The notes under the pieces: model-generated
The model's input: the letters and a program-made list of their open reading frames with translations, nothing else
Database searches by the model: none
What the model was told of the DNA's origin: nothing
Assembly (NCBI RefSeq): GCF_042684645.1
Contig: NZ_JBHULV010000008.1
Coordinates: 558,001-622,000, forward strand
Origin: Pseudopedobacter alpinus
GTDB lineage: Bacteria; Bacteroidota; Bacteroidia; Sphingobacteriales; Sphingobacteriaceae
Direction of reading: 5' to 3'
Length of the DNA: 64,000 bases
Shown here: one piece after another, positions 8,166 to 17,684 of the stretch
How positions within the stretch are numbered: the first letter of the stretch is position 1
Layout: each line of letters begins with the position of its first letter
Translations under genes and position numbers: made by a program

Positions 8166-8935
8166 AAACTACCTCCAACGGAGAGTATAAACTTCGATCC
8201 ATTGATTTAAGCTTGTACTATGGACAAAAGCAAGCATTAAAAGAGGTTTCTATAGATATTACAGCAAATACAGTAACCGCTTTTATAGGCCCTTCAGGCT
8301 GTGGTAAATCAACTTTTTTAAGGTGTTTTAACCGAATGAATGATCTGATTCCTGATGTAACTATTAAGGGTAAGGTATTGATAGATGAAGTTGATATTTA
8401 TGAAGACCTAATTGATGTTTATGAGTATCGAAAAAAAATAGGCATGGTATTTCAAAAGCCTAACCCTTTTCCGAAGACCATTTTCGAAAACGTAGCTTTT
8501 GGTTTAAGAATTAATGGAGAAAAATCAAAATCGGTGGTACAAGATACGGTAGAAAACGCTTTAAAATTATCAGCTCTATGGGATGAGGTAAAAGATAATT
8601 TGCACAAATCTGCCATGGCACTTTCTGGCGGTCAGCAACAGAGGCTGTGTATTGCCAGGGCTATTGCCGTAAAGCCATCCGTTTTGTTAATGGACGAACC
8701 TGCATCAGCTCTTGATCCTATTTCTACTGCTAAAATTGAAGAGTTAATCTATGATTTAAAAAAGGATTTCACAATTGTAATTGTGACGCATAATATGCAG
8801 CAGGCAGCAAGAATAAGTGACAAAACCGCTTTCTTTTATATGGGAGAATTGATAGAGTATGATCTTACTGATAAGATATTTACCAACCCAGCCAAAGATG
8901 CGACACAAAATTATATAACAGGAAGATTTGGCTAA
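8141..8935 (+). CDS. pstB: Phosphate ABC transporter ATPase PstB
   Basis: A 264-residue ABC ATPase that powers PstC-PstA. Walker A GPSGCGKST is at 50-58, the Q-loop region VFQKPNPFP near 105-113, the signature LSGGQQQR near 162-169, Walker B VLLMDEPASALDP just after it, and the switch histidine in IVTHNM. The segment KPNPFPKTIFENVAFGLR is characteristic of PstB. The chosen start overlaps the end of pstA by 25 bp. Confidence 0.96.
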   Translation: MVQKNNNLKTTSNGEYKLRSIDLSLYYGQKQALKEVSIDITANTVTAFIGPSGCGKSTFLRCFNRMNDLIPDVTIKGKVLIDEVDIYEDLIDVYEYRKKIGMVFQKPNPFPKTIFENVAFGLRINGEKSKSVVQDTVENALKLSALWDEVKDNLHKSAMALSGGQQQRLCIARAIAVKPSVLLMDEPASALDPISTAKIEELIYDLKKDFTIVIVTHNMQQAARISDKTAFFYMGELIEYDLTDKIFTNPAKDATQNYITGRFG

Positions 8936-8947
8936 TTCAATAACGGT

Positions 8948-9616
8948 ATGACTCATTTAGAAACTGAACTAAAAAAATTAAAAGAAGATACCACAGAAAT
9001 GTGGAGACTGGTTATTCAGCAATTAGAAAAAGCGCTCCATTCTTTGCGAACTTTTGATAAAGATTTTTCAAGAGATGTGATTTCTTCTGAAAAACGAGTA
9101 AATGCTATGGAGCTGAAAATAGACAGAGATTGCGAAAGTATTTTTGCTTTATATAACCCGGTAGCTATAGATTTGCGCTTTGCGCTGGCAACCTTAAAAA
9201 TCAATAATAACCTGGAACGTATAGGTGATATTGCCGAGGGGATCTGTAAGTTTATTTTAAGCGAGAAAGAACCTTTTGATAAAGAACTGTTAAACTGCAC
9301 TCAATTTGATTTGATGTATGAAAGCGCCAACCAGATTGTATTGGATGTTTTAAAAGCTTTTGAAGAAGAAGATACTAAACTAGCCAGAAGCATTTTCAAA
9401 AAAGATGAACTGCTGGACGATATTAATGCCGAGGCGAATAAAAATGTAGCTGAGTTTATTTTAAAGCATCCTGAGAAAACTGAACAAGCATTAAACGTTC
9501 TTTCTATCATCAGACGGTTAGAACGTGTGGGCGATCAAAGTAAAAATATTGCAGAAGAAATTATATTTTATATTGAAGCCAAGGTGTTAAAACACTACAA
9601 AAATAATAAGAAATAA
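8948..9616 (+). CDS. phoU: Phosphate transport system regulator PhoU
   Basis: 222 residues with two PhoU repeats. Each is a three-helix unit carrying a metal-binding motif of the E-R-x-G-D type: ERIGDIAEGICKFI near 97 and ERVGDQSKNIAEEI near 193. PhoU restrains Pst activity and keeps the PhoR/PhoB signal off when phosphate is plentiful. It is the last gene of the pst operon, 12 nt after pstB. No phoR or phoB gene is in the window. Confidence 0.93.
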   Translation: MTHLETELKKLKEDTTEMWRLVIQQLEKALHSLRTFDKDFSRDVISSEKRVNAMELKIDRDCESIFALYNPVAIDLRFALATLKINNNLERIGDIAEGICKFILSEKEPFDKELLNCTQFDLMYESANQIVLDVLKAFEEEDTKLARSIFKKDELLDDINAEANKNVAEFILKHPEKTEQALNVLSIIRRLERVGDQSKNIAEEIIFYIEAKVLKHYKNNKK

Positions 9617-9692
9617 GAAAACCTGTTTTCAAGCATTATTAACTAACTCTACCGGCTAAGTATGAAACGTATTAGGATGTTTATTAGCCATA

Positions 9693-9730
9693 AAAAAAGC
9701 ATACAGAAACGAATTCCTGTATGCTTTTAA
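9693..9730. terminator. Bidirectional terminator between phoU and the OmpA gene
   Basis: AAAAGCATACAG pairs with CTGTATGCTTTT around a 10-nt loop, with A-runs on the left and T-runs on the right. It can serve phoU on the plus strand and the OmpA-family gene on the minus strand. Confidence 0.85.
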
Positions 9731-9749
9731 AGAGTGTTTATTCTAAACC

Positions 9750-11075
9750 TTAGAATATACTAAATTCTACTCTTCTATTGGTTTGTCTGCCTTCTGCTGT
9801 ATCGTTTGGAGCGATAGGTTGGTTTGGACCGTAACCTGTTGCTTCAATTCTTGAAGCATTAACACCCTGACTTACCAAGTAAGCTTTAATGGCTTCTGCT
9901 CTTTCTTTCGATAGACGTAGATTAAGTTCCATAGAACCAGTGTTATCTGTATGTCCAGCAAGTTTTAAACTAAAATCTTTTTCTTTTAGTAATGTTGCAA
10001 CTCTGTTTAATGTAGCATACGAAGTTGGACGGATGGTTGATTTAGATAAATCAAATTCTAAATTTTTGATAGCTTCATCAACAATTCTTCTATCTGCTTC
10101 AGTAACTACAATTTTCTCCCTAATAATTTCTCTTGGGACAGTTAACGCACATCCTGCACCATCAACCACAGTATTTGCAGCAGTTCCCGGGCATTTATCA
10201 AATTTATTAGCTACACCATCACCATCATCATCACCCATATCTTTAGCATACTGTTCTCTTTCTCTCGCTGCATTTTGTTCAGCTGTTGATAAGGCATTGC
10301 GTAGTTCTGCGCTTTCTGCTGCAGTTTGTTTTCTTAAATCTGCTAATGCGCTATAATTTGCTAATTGCGGATTTTGTCTTTTTCCTAAAGCAAACTCAAT
10401 ACCTGCATGACCGTAAGAAAAATTATCAAAACTTGAACCAGCTACACCATCAAAATTATTTGTTTTCACAAAGTTAACATCGTAACCAAAATCAAGATTG
10501 ATTCCTCTTGAAATACCAATTTTGAAACCTGCACCTACAGGTACAAACCAGTTTTCAGCATAACCTCTGCTTGGTCCTGCGTTTATAACTTCAGCATTTG
10601 ATGACATATAACCTGCACCAGCTTTCATATAAGGAGAAAAGTAACCGTTTTCTTTATTGATGCTTAGATTTGCTAAAGTAAAATTTGCTGTTAATGCAGC
10701 AGACCATTCGATGTGAGATTTAAAGCTTGAACCTTCATAAAGCGCATTTGCCGAAGTATTAGGGACAAGGCTTGATGCTCTTAATCCTTCTACGTTTCCT
10801 GCTAAAAAATCTGCTTGAATACCAAAAGAAGGAATAATTTGTTTTTTTATAAATCCACCATATCCCCAGCTTTCAGTTGGCGTGTTAAAATCGTTGTTTT
10901 CACCTCTGAAAACAGTATAAGGTGTTAAAACGCCACCATGTGCGCCAATTGACCAAGTACGGAAATTTTTTGTAGAGAAACGTGATTTTGTTTCAGGTGT
11001 AGTTTCTTGAGCGATTGTTTGAGATGCCATACCTGTTAGTGCAAGCATCATCGAGATTTTAGTAACTGTTTTCAT
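9750..11075 (-). CDS. OmpA-family outer-membrane protein with calcium-type repeat
   Basis: 441 residues: signal peptide 1-22 (MKTVTK...QTIAQ), an N-terminal beta-barrel up to about 235, a charged helical linker, a thrombospondin-type-3 calcium-binding repeat (DDDGDGVANKFDKCPGT, about 280-297), and an OmpA peptidoglycan-binding domain (FDLSKSTIRPTSY to the end, with GHTDNTG and LSKERAEAIKAYL). It links the outer membrane to peptidoglycan. It is transcribed alone, facing phoU across a shared terminator. Confidence 0.93.
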   Translation of the reverse strand: MKTVTKISMMLALTGMASQTIAQETTPETKSRFSTKNFRTWSIGAHGGVLTPYTVFRGENNDFNTPTESWGYGGFIKKQIIPSFGIQADFLAGNVEGLRASSLVPNTSANALYEGSSFKSHIEWSAALTANFTLANLSINKENGYFSPYMKAGAGYMSSNAEVINAGPSRGYAENWFVPVGAGFKIGISRGINLDFGYDVNFVKTNNFDGVAGSSFDNFSYGHAGIEFALGKRQNPQLANYSALADLRKQTAAESAELRNALSTAEQNAAREREQYAKDMGDDDGDGVANKFDKCPGTAANTVVDGAGCALTVPREIIREKIVVTEADRRIVDEAIKNLEFDLSKSTIRPTSYATLNRVATLLKEKDFSLKLAGHTDNTGSMELNLRLSKERAEAIKAYLVSQGVNASRIEATGYGPNQPIAPNDTAEGRQTNRRVEFSIF

Positions 11076-11413
11076 TTTTTAATAATTATGCTCAGTTGTT
11101 TTAATTCATAACTGATAATCATTAATTGAAAAAAGCCAGCCATTTTTGAAATGAAAATCATGAAGTATTATCAATCAATTACTTATCTTTTTTTAATATT
11201 TTTTATTAACTGAGACGATGTAGGATGTAAAGGACGTTCTCTAATTAAGTTGAAGATTTGTAAACTATACAATACAGTTTCTTACAGTATATAGGCCTAT
11301 AAAATCAGTAAAGCCTGTGTTTCTGTTAAAGAGACTATTTTAAAATCATCATCTTTATTAAACGCAACAGATAAATTATATATCTTGCGACTTTTTGAAT
11401 TGCATTGAAGATT
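11076..11413. other. Divergent intergenic region, no gene seen
   Basis: This 338-bp AT-rich stretch separates two divergent genes. The only promoter-like element I can point to is TATATCTTG at 11379-11387, a near match to the -7 consensus 27 nt before the ATG of the CNNM/CBS gene. No open frame, RNA gene or strong hairpin was found. Confidence 0.5.
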
Positions 11414-12685
11414 ATGGAAGTTTTAATAATTGTAGTTTTAATTTTGTTGAATGGTGTTTTTTCTATGAGTGAAATTGCACTGGTTTCATCAAAGAAATTT
11501 AAGTTAGAAACTGCTGCAAAAAAAGGTAATAAAAAAGCTAAAAAAGCTTTTGAATTAGCAAACAGTCCAAACACATTTTTATCTACCGTACAAATAGGAA
11601 TAACCCTTATTGGTATATTGACAGGTATTTTTAGTGGTAATTCTTTTACCGCTGTTTTAACAGAATGGTATAAGAGGTTTGATTTTTTAACCGCTTACGC
11701 AGATTCACTTGCAGTGATTACCGTAGTTGTAGTGATAACCTACTTAACTATTGTTTTTGGGGAGTTAATTCCTAAAAGATTAGGCCTAAGTTTTCCTGAA
11801 AAAATAGCTTCTGCGGTAGCAATACCTATGACTGTTTTATCAACCATCACAAAACCTCTAATCTGGTTATTAGCTAAAACCAATGATTTATTTCTTAGTT
11901 TATTGGGCATTAAAGACAAAAAAGAAGGTAGTGTTACAGAAGATGAAATTAAATTAATACTGCATGATAGCGTAGAAGGAGGAGAAATAGACGAAATAGA
12001 ACACGATATTGTCAAACGAGTTTTTTCTTTGGGTGATAGGAATGTAAGCCAGTTGATGACTCCCAGGCATGAAATGGTTTGGATTAATTTGAAAGATGAT
12101 TTAGCCGCTATTAGAAACATAGTGAACAAGTACCCTCACTCTGTTTACCCTGTTTGTGAGCAGTCTATTGATAACTTAATTGGTTTTATAGCTGTTAAAG
12201 AGTTGTTTAGTAAAGCATCAGGGTTTGATAAATTTGATATAAAAGCCAATTTAACTACGCCTATTTATTTACCAGAAAGTATGGCGGCATACAAGGTTTT
12301 AGAGCAATTTAAGGTAAAGAGGTGCCATAGTGCTATCGTTTTAGATGAATATGGATCTCTTCAGGGGATTATTACTAAAAATGATATTCTCGATGAGCTT
12401 ATTGGTGATTCGGTTGAACTAGATCAAGAAGATTTTCAGATTCTAAAAAGAAATGATGAATCATGGTTAGTAGATGGTCAATTACCTTACCATGAGCTTT
12501 TAACTTATTTTAATGTTTTAGATGAAGAAGAAAATAGGGCATTTACCACTGTGGCAGGATTATTTATTTCCATAGTAAATCATATCCCTAAAACTGGTGA
12601 AACATGCGTTTGGAATAAGTTTTCATTAGAGGTGATTGATATGGATGGCCAAAGGATAGATAAAATTTTAATTACTAAATTATAG
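11414..12685 (+). CDS. CNNM/CBS-domain membrane protein (HlyC/CorC family)
   Basis: A 423-residue integral membrane protein. An N-terminal CNNM (DUF21) domain with three or four helices covers about 1-190 (MEVLIIVVLILLNGVFSMSEIAL, then PKRLGLSFPEKIA). A CBS pair follows (about 205-330; VSQLMTPRHEMVWI and LDEYGSLQGIITKNDILDELIG), then a CorC/HlyC C-terminal domain (about 345-423). Homologues act in magnesium or divalent-cation efflux; the older haemolysin name is probably misleading. ATG 11414 is preferred over TTG 11405, which sits closer to the -7 element. It stands alone. Confidence 0.88.
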   Translation: MEVLIIVVLILLNGVFSMSEIALVSSKKFKLETAAKKGNKKAKKAFELANSPNTFLSTVQIGITLIGILTGIFSGNSFTAVLTEWYKRFDFLTAYADSLAVITVVVVITYLTIVFGELIPKRLGLSFPEKIASAVAIPMTVLSTITKPLIWLLAKTNDLFLSLLGIKDKKEGSVTEDEIKLILHDSVEGGEIDEIEHDIVKRVFSLGDRNVSQLMTPRHEMVWINLKDDLAAIRNIVNKYPHSVYPVCEQSIDNLIGFIAVKELFSKASGFDKFDIKANLTTPIYLPESMAAYKVLEQFKVKRCHSAIVLDEYGSLQGIITKNDILDELIGDSVELDQEDFQILKRNDESWLVDGQLPYHELLTYFNVLDEEENRAFTTVAGLFISIVNHIPKTGETCVWNKFSLEVIDMDGQRIDKILITKL

Positions 12686-12842
12686 GTAAGAATTTAAGTA
12701 TTTCAGAAAGATTATTAATTAAGTTATTGATTTTTTTAATTTTTTCCAAAAGAATAATTAAACATAATTTTATTACACAGTCTAAATTATTGAATTTAGT
12801 TGAGCTAGATTAGTCGTTTTTTTCTCTTTATACATTACAAAT

Positions 12843-13619
12843 CTACTGCGTATTTAGAGGTTTAACCAAACCACTTGCAGATGAGATTTCCATATTAATA
12901 GACCCCACTAAAACCTCTGCTTGTGCTTTTACCGGTATTCTATTTGCATCATCGCTAATCCAAAGAAACAATCTACTGTCTTTTTTAAATACTCGTCCAG
13001 GTCTAATAGAAGGACTAAATTTTAAACAAGCTATCTGACCTAAATTTGTTTTAATAATTTCTTTACCAAAATACTCAATAGTTAATGGCGTAACCTCGTC
13101 ATCTAAGAAGTAGTTAAGTACAATTTTGTCTCCAACTTTAATCCCTTTTAAATCTAAATTTCTTGTAAAGTAATAGGCACTCACCAAATCAAATGTTTGG
13201 TTAACAGGAGATTTAAATGTTCCTTTGGTAGCAACTACTTTTTTTTCATTTTGGTAAAATCTAGCTTTATCATTTCTGGTATATTTGTTTTCTCTTACGT
13301 TTTCGGTATATAAATAAGGACTATAATTGTCTTTATCTATATATGAATCATATCTGTTTCTAACTTTATAAAAAACATCAAAAGAGCCAGATGTTTGGCC
13401 TTGTACCAATAAATGGTAAGTAGGTTTGTTGTTTAATTTTACATCAGTAGCTAAAACCTGTATAGTTGCTTCTGCCGCCGTAAAAAAACCATACTTTAAT
13501 TTGTATTTTATAGTTTCTCCAGCTTTAAAAGCAGATTTGTCTAAATAGTCTATGGTTTGGGAAAAACCATTACCAAAAACAAAAGCTATCAAGATTAATG
13601 TTAAAATATGCTTTCTCAT
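12843..13619 (-). CDS. DUF3108 periplasmic protein
   Basis: 258 residues with a signal peptide (about 1-20, ending GFSQ), matching DUF3108: a beta-rich domain with FKAGETIKYKLKYGFFTAAEATIQV near the start and RIPVKAQAEVLVGSINMEI near the end. Family members are secreted or periplasmic and their function is unknown. The gene lies 30 nt downstream of a DUF2480 gene on the same strand and probably shares its transcript. The 157 bp after its stop are AT-rich and hold nothing recognisable. Confidence 0.85.
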   Translation of the reverse strand: MRKHILTLILIAFVFGNGFSQTIDYLDKSAFKAGETIKYKLKYGFFTAAEATIQVLATDVKLNNKPTYHLLVQGQTSGSFDVFYKVRNRYDSYIDKDNYSPYLYTENVRENKYTRNDKARFYQNEKKVVATKGTFKSPVNQTFDLVSAYYFTRNLDLKGIKVGDKIVLNYFLDDEVTPLTIEYFGKEIIKTNLGQIACLKFSPSIRPGRVFKKDSRLFLWISDDANRIPVKAQAEVLVGSINMEISSASGLVKPLNTQ

Positions 13620-13649
13620 AGTTAAGATTATTGCAAAAAATGAACCAAA

Positions 13650-14165
13650 TTAATCTTTACGTTTAAATATGGGTACTGTAGAACAAGGCTCTCCGTACAT
13701 GATGCTTTTAGCTATTGTACTCAACTTTGTTGTAATAGCTACAAATGCTGCAGTAGGTACGTAAATATCTCCACAGCCTTTTATTACTAAGCGTTGATCT
13801 TTGTATTTGCTTAAATCTAATTTATCTAAGGCATTTAAATAAAGTATAGTCTCCAATAATTCTAAATCTCCAAAAACAGTATAATTAGCAAATGGAGCTA
13901 ATTTTGACGCCAAAAGCATATATGCCCAAGTTGGCACAATGGCATCTGCAGAACAAATTACTGCTACATTTTTACCAGTATAACTTCCCCAGTTGTGCTC
14001 TTTAAGAAATTCTCTAAAATCTTTTTCTCTCAGCATTAAACCATGAAAAAGGTTATCTTTTATATCATAAACTACTCTTTCTCCAGCTTGGTGTAAATCT
14101 GCTAAATCAAAAGATATTAATCCGCTTTGCGCAACTTTGTTAACAATGTTTTCTTGAATATCCAT
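13650..14165 (-). CDS. DUF2480 family protein
   Basis: A 171-residue soluble protein without signal peptide. It matches the Bacteroidota family DUF2480 in length and motifs (SGLISFDLADL, FHGLMLREKDFREFLK, CSADAIVPTWAYMLLASKL, VIKGCG). Function is unknown; the conserved Cys and the CGD turn resemble features of small metal- or thiol-handling proteins, but that is a guess. A hairpin terminator just upstream separates it from the PpiD-like gene. Confidence 0.85.
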   Translation of the reverse strand: MDIQENIVNKVAQSGLISFDLADLHQAGERVVYDIKDNLFHGLMLREKDFREFLKEHNWGSYTGKNVAVICSADAIVPTWAYMLLASKLAPFANYTVFGDLELLETILYLNALDKLDLSKYKDQRLVIKGCGDIYVPTAAFVAITTKLSTIAKSIMYGEPCSTVPIFKRKD

Positions 14166-14182
14166 AATTCTATAAAACTAAA

Positions 14183-14213
14183 AAAGCCGAGGATTGTTAT
14201 CAACCTCGGCTTT
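14183..14213 (-). terminator. Hairpin terminator of the PpiD-like gene
   Basis: AAAGCCGAGG and CCTCGGCTTT form a perfect 10-bp stem around an 11-nt loop. Read on the minus strand it follows the foldase stop codon at 14233 and ends in a run of T. Confidence 0.85.
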
Positions 14214-14232
14214 AAAATTAAGTATTTTACTA

Positions 14233-16332
14233 TTAATAAAACTTAGCTCTAAAATCTTTTACATCAGCTTTTTTACGTAAAACTTCAAAAACAGAAGCGT
14301 CAACTTGCTGGCTAATAGATTGTTCCATTTGTTCTTTAACTTTTAAAACATTTGTTAAAGCCGGTGGATTAGTAAAACTTTTTACAGTATATACATAAAC
14401 ACCCCTATCACCTTCAATTACTTTAGATAGTTTATTAGGCTGAGAACCAAAAATACTTCCAATAACTTTGTTTTCTTGAGCTATACCAGGGATAACTGGA
14501 TTGGCAAAAACAACGTTTTCTACTGGGGTAACAGTTGTACCTGTTTTTTGTGCTACTTGTGCTATGTTTGATACTCCAGAAACTGCTTTTTCAAAGGAAG
14601 TTTTTAATACTTTAGCTTGCGCAAGTCTTTTAACATCTGGTTCAATTTGTTTTTTAACATCTTCTAGAGACAAAGTACCTTCTGGTTTAACCGCTGTTAA
14701 AACCGCAACAACATATTTATCACCAATGTCAAAAATCTCGTTAGATACATCGCCTTTATCTGCATTAAAAACCCAACGTATTAAAGTTCTTGCATCCTCT
14801 AAACCAGGTAAGGAACCTTGTAATGGTCCAACATCAGTCCCTAATAATTTATTTAAACCTTGTTTTTTAGCGTTTTCATCAAAAGAAGTTTGGTTGCTCA
14901 CGTTGCTTATAAAGCTTTGTGCTTTTTGATACGCAGCTTGCTCAGTTACAGAACTTGGCGCCAAAGCTTTATCAACTACAGCCACTTTAGCAACTCTTGA
15001 AGAACCAATTTGATTTTGGATATTAATAACGTGTACTCCAAATTGAGTTTGCAAAACCATTGTTTGGCCAACTGCTCCATTAAATACGGCATCTTCAAAA
15101 GCTGGAATCATTGATCCTCTTGTAAAAGTACCTAAATCTCCACCTTTATCTTTAGAACCATCAGTGCCATATTGTGTAGCTAATGCAGCAAAATTAGCAC
15201 CACCTAAAATTAATTTCTTTAAAGAATCAGCCTTAGCTAAAGCTTTATCCATACCACCTTCTGTAGCTGGGTTAATCAAAATATGACGAGCTTTAACAGA
15301 ATCAGGACTAACTCTAGAATCAACCAGTTTAGCTACTTTGTAGGTGCCATTAGAGAAAAACGGACCGTAAACAAAACCTTTGCTTGCACCAAACATTACA
15401 GAATCTAAAGCAGGCTCTAATTGACCTTTCTTTTGATAAACTATAGGAGTTTTTGTATCCGCATTGATTGCTACAAATAAAGAATCATTTGTAGAGGTTC
15501 TAAAGCCTTCAGTAATTTTATCAATTGCTACTTTAGCGTCTAAAGTATCTTGTTTAGAGGGCGCAGCATCAAAAGCAACATATTCAAACGTTCTGGTTTC
15601 AGTAGCGTTTTTAAACTTGTATTTATTTTGCTCGTAGTACTCTTTGTAATCAGCATCAGTAACTTTTACTTCAGCATCAGGTACAGAAGCATAATCTTTA
15701 AATACGTACTCAAAATTAACCAATTTGTTTCTGTTGGTATAATCATCTTTAGCATCTAAAGAGTTAACATATATGCCATTTTTAACTAAGTTAATATACT
15801 TCTCGTTAATTCTTTGTTGTTGTACATTCTCTTCTAATGCAATCCACTGAGATTTTAATTGACCGGTTGGGTCTGTATCAGCACTTTTTCTCGAATTTAA
15901 AGCTGTTGCTCTATCATACACACCTGTTTGTGGGTTAGAGAAAATTTGTTGAACTTGTTGAGAAGGATTGTCAAACAATAAATCAAAAAGTTCAGACTCG
16001 CCAACGGTTAATCCTAAATCTTCTGTTTGTTTTTTTAAGATAATACCAGAAACTGTTTGGTTCCAAGTGTTTTCTACAACGTAAGCAGTCATTTGTGGGT
16101 TTAAACTTCCCATTTGCTGTTTAAATTGCGCAGAATTTTGTTCTACTTTTTCATTAAAATCTTTGTAAGAAATAGTTTCATTTCCCACCTCACCAATTTC
16201 ACTTTGCGACTCAGATATAAAACCTTGTCCACTTTGTATCGCATCACCTAATAGAAACGCAACAATTGCCACACCGATAGCAATCACAATGATTACACCT
16301 GCTCGGTCACGCAAAAAACCCATTATACCCAT
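14233..16332 (-). CDS. Periplasmic peptidyl-prolyl isomerase / foldase (PpiD-like)
   Basis: 699 residues from ATG 16332. One N-terminal membrane helix (FLRDRAGVIIVIAIGVAIVAF) anchors it with the bulk in the periplasm. A SurA/PpiD-type chaperone region follows (to about 340), then a parvulin domain (about 345-445; ARHILINPATEGG, FAALATQYGTDGSKDKGGDLG, PAFEDAVF, QFGVHVI), then a second, degenerate isomerase-like region. It would assist folding of exported and outer-membrane proteins. An upstream TTG at 16365 lies inside the -7-like TATCTTGC (16362-16369), so the ATG is chosen. Confidence 0.9.
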   Translation of the reverse strand: MGIMGFLRDRAGVIIVIAIGVAIVAFLLGDAIQSGQGFISESQSEIGEVGNETISYKDFNEKVEQNSAQFKQQMGSLNPQMTAYVVENTWNQTVSGIILKKQTEDLGLTVGESELFDLLFDNPSQQVQQIFSNPQTGVYDRATALNSRKSADTDPTGQLKSQWIALEENVQQQRINEKYINLVKNGIYVNSLDAKDDYTNRNKLVNFEYVFKDYASVPDAEVKVTDADYKEYYEQNKYKFKNATETRTFEYVAFDAAPSKQDTLDAKVAIDKITEGFRTSTNDSLFVAINADTKTPIVYQKKGQLEPALDSVMFGASKGFVYGPFFSNGTYKVAKLVDSRVSPDSVKARHILINPATEGGMDKALAKADSLKKLILGGANFAALATQYGTDGSKDKGGDLGTFTRGSMIPAFEDAVFNGAVGQTMVLQTQFGVHVINIQNQIGSSRVAKVAVVDKALAPSSVTEQAAYQKAQSFISNVSNQTSFDENAKKQGLNKLLGTDVGPLQGSLPGLEDARTLIRWVFNADKGDVSNEIFDIGDKYVVAVLTAVKPEGTLSLEDVKKQIEPDVKRLAQAKVLKTSFEKAVSGVSNIAQVAQKTGTTVTPVENVVFANPVIPGIAQENKVIGSIFGSQPNKLSKVIEGDRGVYVYTVKSFTNPPALTNVLKVKEQMEQSISQQVDASVFEVLRKKADVKDFRAKFY

Positions 16333-16459
16333 ATTGTAATTATGTTTTATTTTTCGAGGGCGCAAGATACAAATTTACACAACAAAGCATAAAATTTATT
16401 TAGATTATATATATCAATAAATAAGGCATTTATAAATATGTTGCATAATTGTTAGATTA

Positions 16460-16493
16460 TTTGAGTTTAAAAAAAAGCTTTATTATACCTTTG
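16460..16493 (+). promoter_or_regulatory. Promoter giving a probably leaderless mRNA
   Basis: TTTG at 16460-16463 and TACCTTTG at 16486-16493 fit the Bacteroidota -33 and -7 consensus, starting 26 nt apart. The -7 element ends six bases before the ATG at 16500, so transcription should begin at or next to the start codon. Confidence 0.7.
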
Positions 16494-16499
16494 TGGCTT

Positions 16500-17684
16500 A
16501 TGGTATCAATTATATTAAAAAAGGGTAAAGAAAAAGCTGTTTTACAACGTCATCCTTGGATTTTTTCTGGAGCATTACAAAATGTTAAAGGAAAGCCCGA
16601 AAACGGAGAATTGGTGACTGTATATGCCTATGATGATGAGTTTTTGGCTTATGGATATTATAATAATGAATCTAGAGTTGCAATTAGAGTTTTAAGTTGG
16701 GACCAAGAAATTTTACCTAATGAAGCTTGGTATAGAAAACGCTTGCAAGCAGCCTTTAATAATAGAAAGCATTTAATTAATGCAGATAACAATACTTGTA
16801 GGTTAGTTTTTAGTGAATCTGATTATTTGCCAGGTCTAATTGCTGATAAATACGCAGATTATTTAGCGGTACAAATACTAACATCGGGTATGGAAAGCCT
16901 AAAACCTGTAATATTAGATGAGTTGCAAAGGCTAACTGGTGCTAAAGGTATTTTTGATAAAAGTGATATTGGTGCCAGAGCGCATGATGGTTTAGCTGCC
17001 ACAGAAGGTTTAGTTTGGGGTACTTTGCCTCCAGATTTTGTGGAGGTAAAAGAAAATGGTATCAAATACAATATTAATATTGTAGAAGGTCAAAAATCTG
17101 GTTTTTATTGCGACCAAAGGTTTAACAGAGATTTGTTGGCAAACTATGCTAAAGGAAAACGGATGTTAGATTGTTTTAGCTATAGCGGAGGTTTTTCTTT
17201 AAACGCGATGGCAAAAGGAGCAGCGGAAGTTGTTTCTGTTGATAGTTCTGCTTTAGCTATTGAGACTTTAAAAAAGAATATCATTTTAAATAAGTTTGAA
17301 GGCATAAAACACGAAGCCATACAAAGTGATGTAAATAAGCAATTACGCATATTTAAAGAGGCAGGAGAAGAATTTGATATTGTAGTTTTAGACCCACCTA
17401 AATATGCACCCTCTCGTTCTGCTTTAGATAGAGCGGCAAGAGCATATAAAGATTTGAATAGATTAGGAATGCATGTTTTAAAAGAAGGTGGTTTGTTGGC
17501 TACTTTTAGCTGTTCTGGAGCTGTGGATATGGAAACTTTTAAGCAAATAATTGCCTGGGCAGCTTTAGATGCCGGTAAAGAAGTGCAAATTATTCATCAA
17601 TTTACTCAACCAGAAGATCACCCGGTTAGAATTTCTTTTCCAGAAGGTGAGTATTTAAAAGGTTTATTATGTAGGGTTTATTAA
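16500..17684 (+). CDS. RlmI-type class I rRNA cytosine methyltransferase
   Basis: 394 residues: N-terminal PUA-like domain (LKKGKEKAVLQRHPWIFSGAL onward, about 1-75), a linker, and a SAM-dependent methyltransferase domain with the SAM-binding loop DCFSYSGGFSLNA near 210, the VVLDPPKYAPSR motif near 295 and a Cys in SCSG near 338 that fits the catalytic position of m5C enzymes. It probably methylates a cytosine of 23S rRNA. The target base is inferred from family resemblance to RlmI. An earlier TTG at 16449 lies upstream of the promoter and is rejected. Confidence 0.88.
   Translation: MVSIILKKGKEKAVLQRHPWIFSGALQNVKGKPENGELVTVYAYDDEFLAYGYYNNESRVAIRVLSWDQEILPNEAWYRKRLQAAFNNRKHLINADNNTCRLVFSESDYLPGLIADKYADYLAVQILTSGMESLKPVILDELQRLTGAKGIFDKSDIGARAHDGLAATEGLVWGTLPPDFVEVKENGIKYNINIVEGQKSGFYCDQRFNRDLLANYAKGKRMLDCFSYSGGFSLNAMAKGAAEVVSVDSSALAIETLKKNIILNKFEGIKHEAIQSDVNKQLRIFKEAGEEFDIVVLDPPKYAPSRSALDRAARAYKDLNRLGMHVLKEGGLLATFSCSGAVDMETFKQIIAWAALDAGKEVQIIHQFTQPEDHPVRISFPEGEYLKGLLCRVY

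Noticed and set aside
9889..10356. 155-codon plus-strand frame antisense to the OmpA gene
   Set aside because: Mirror of a well-supported OmpA domain; composition is that of a shadow frame.
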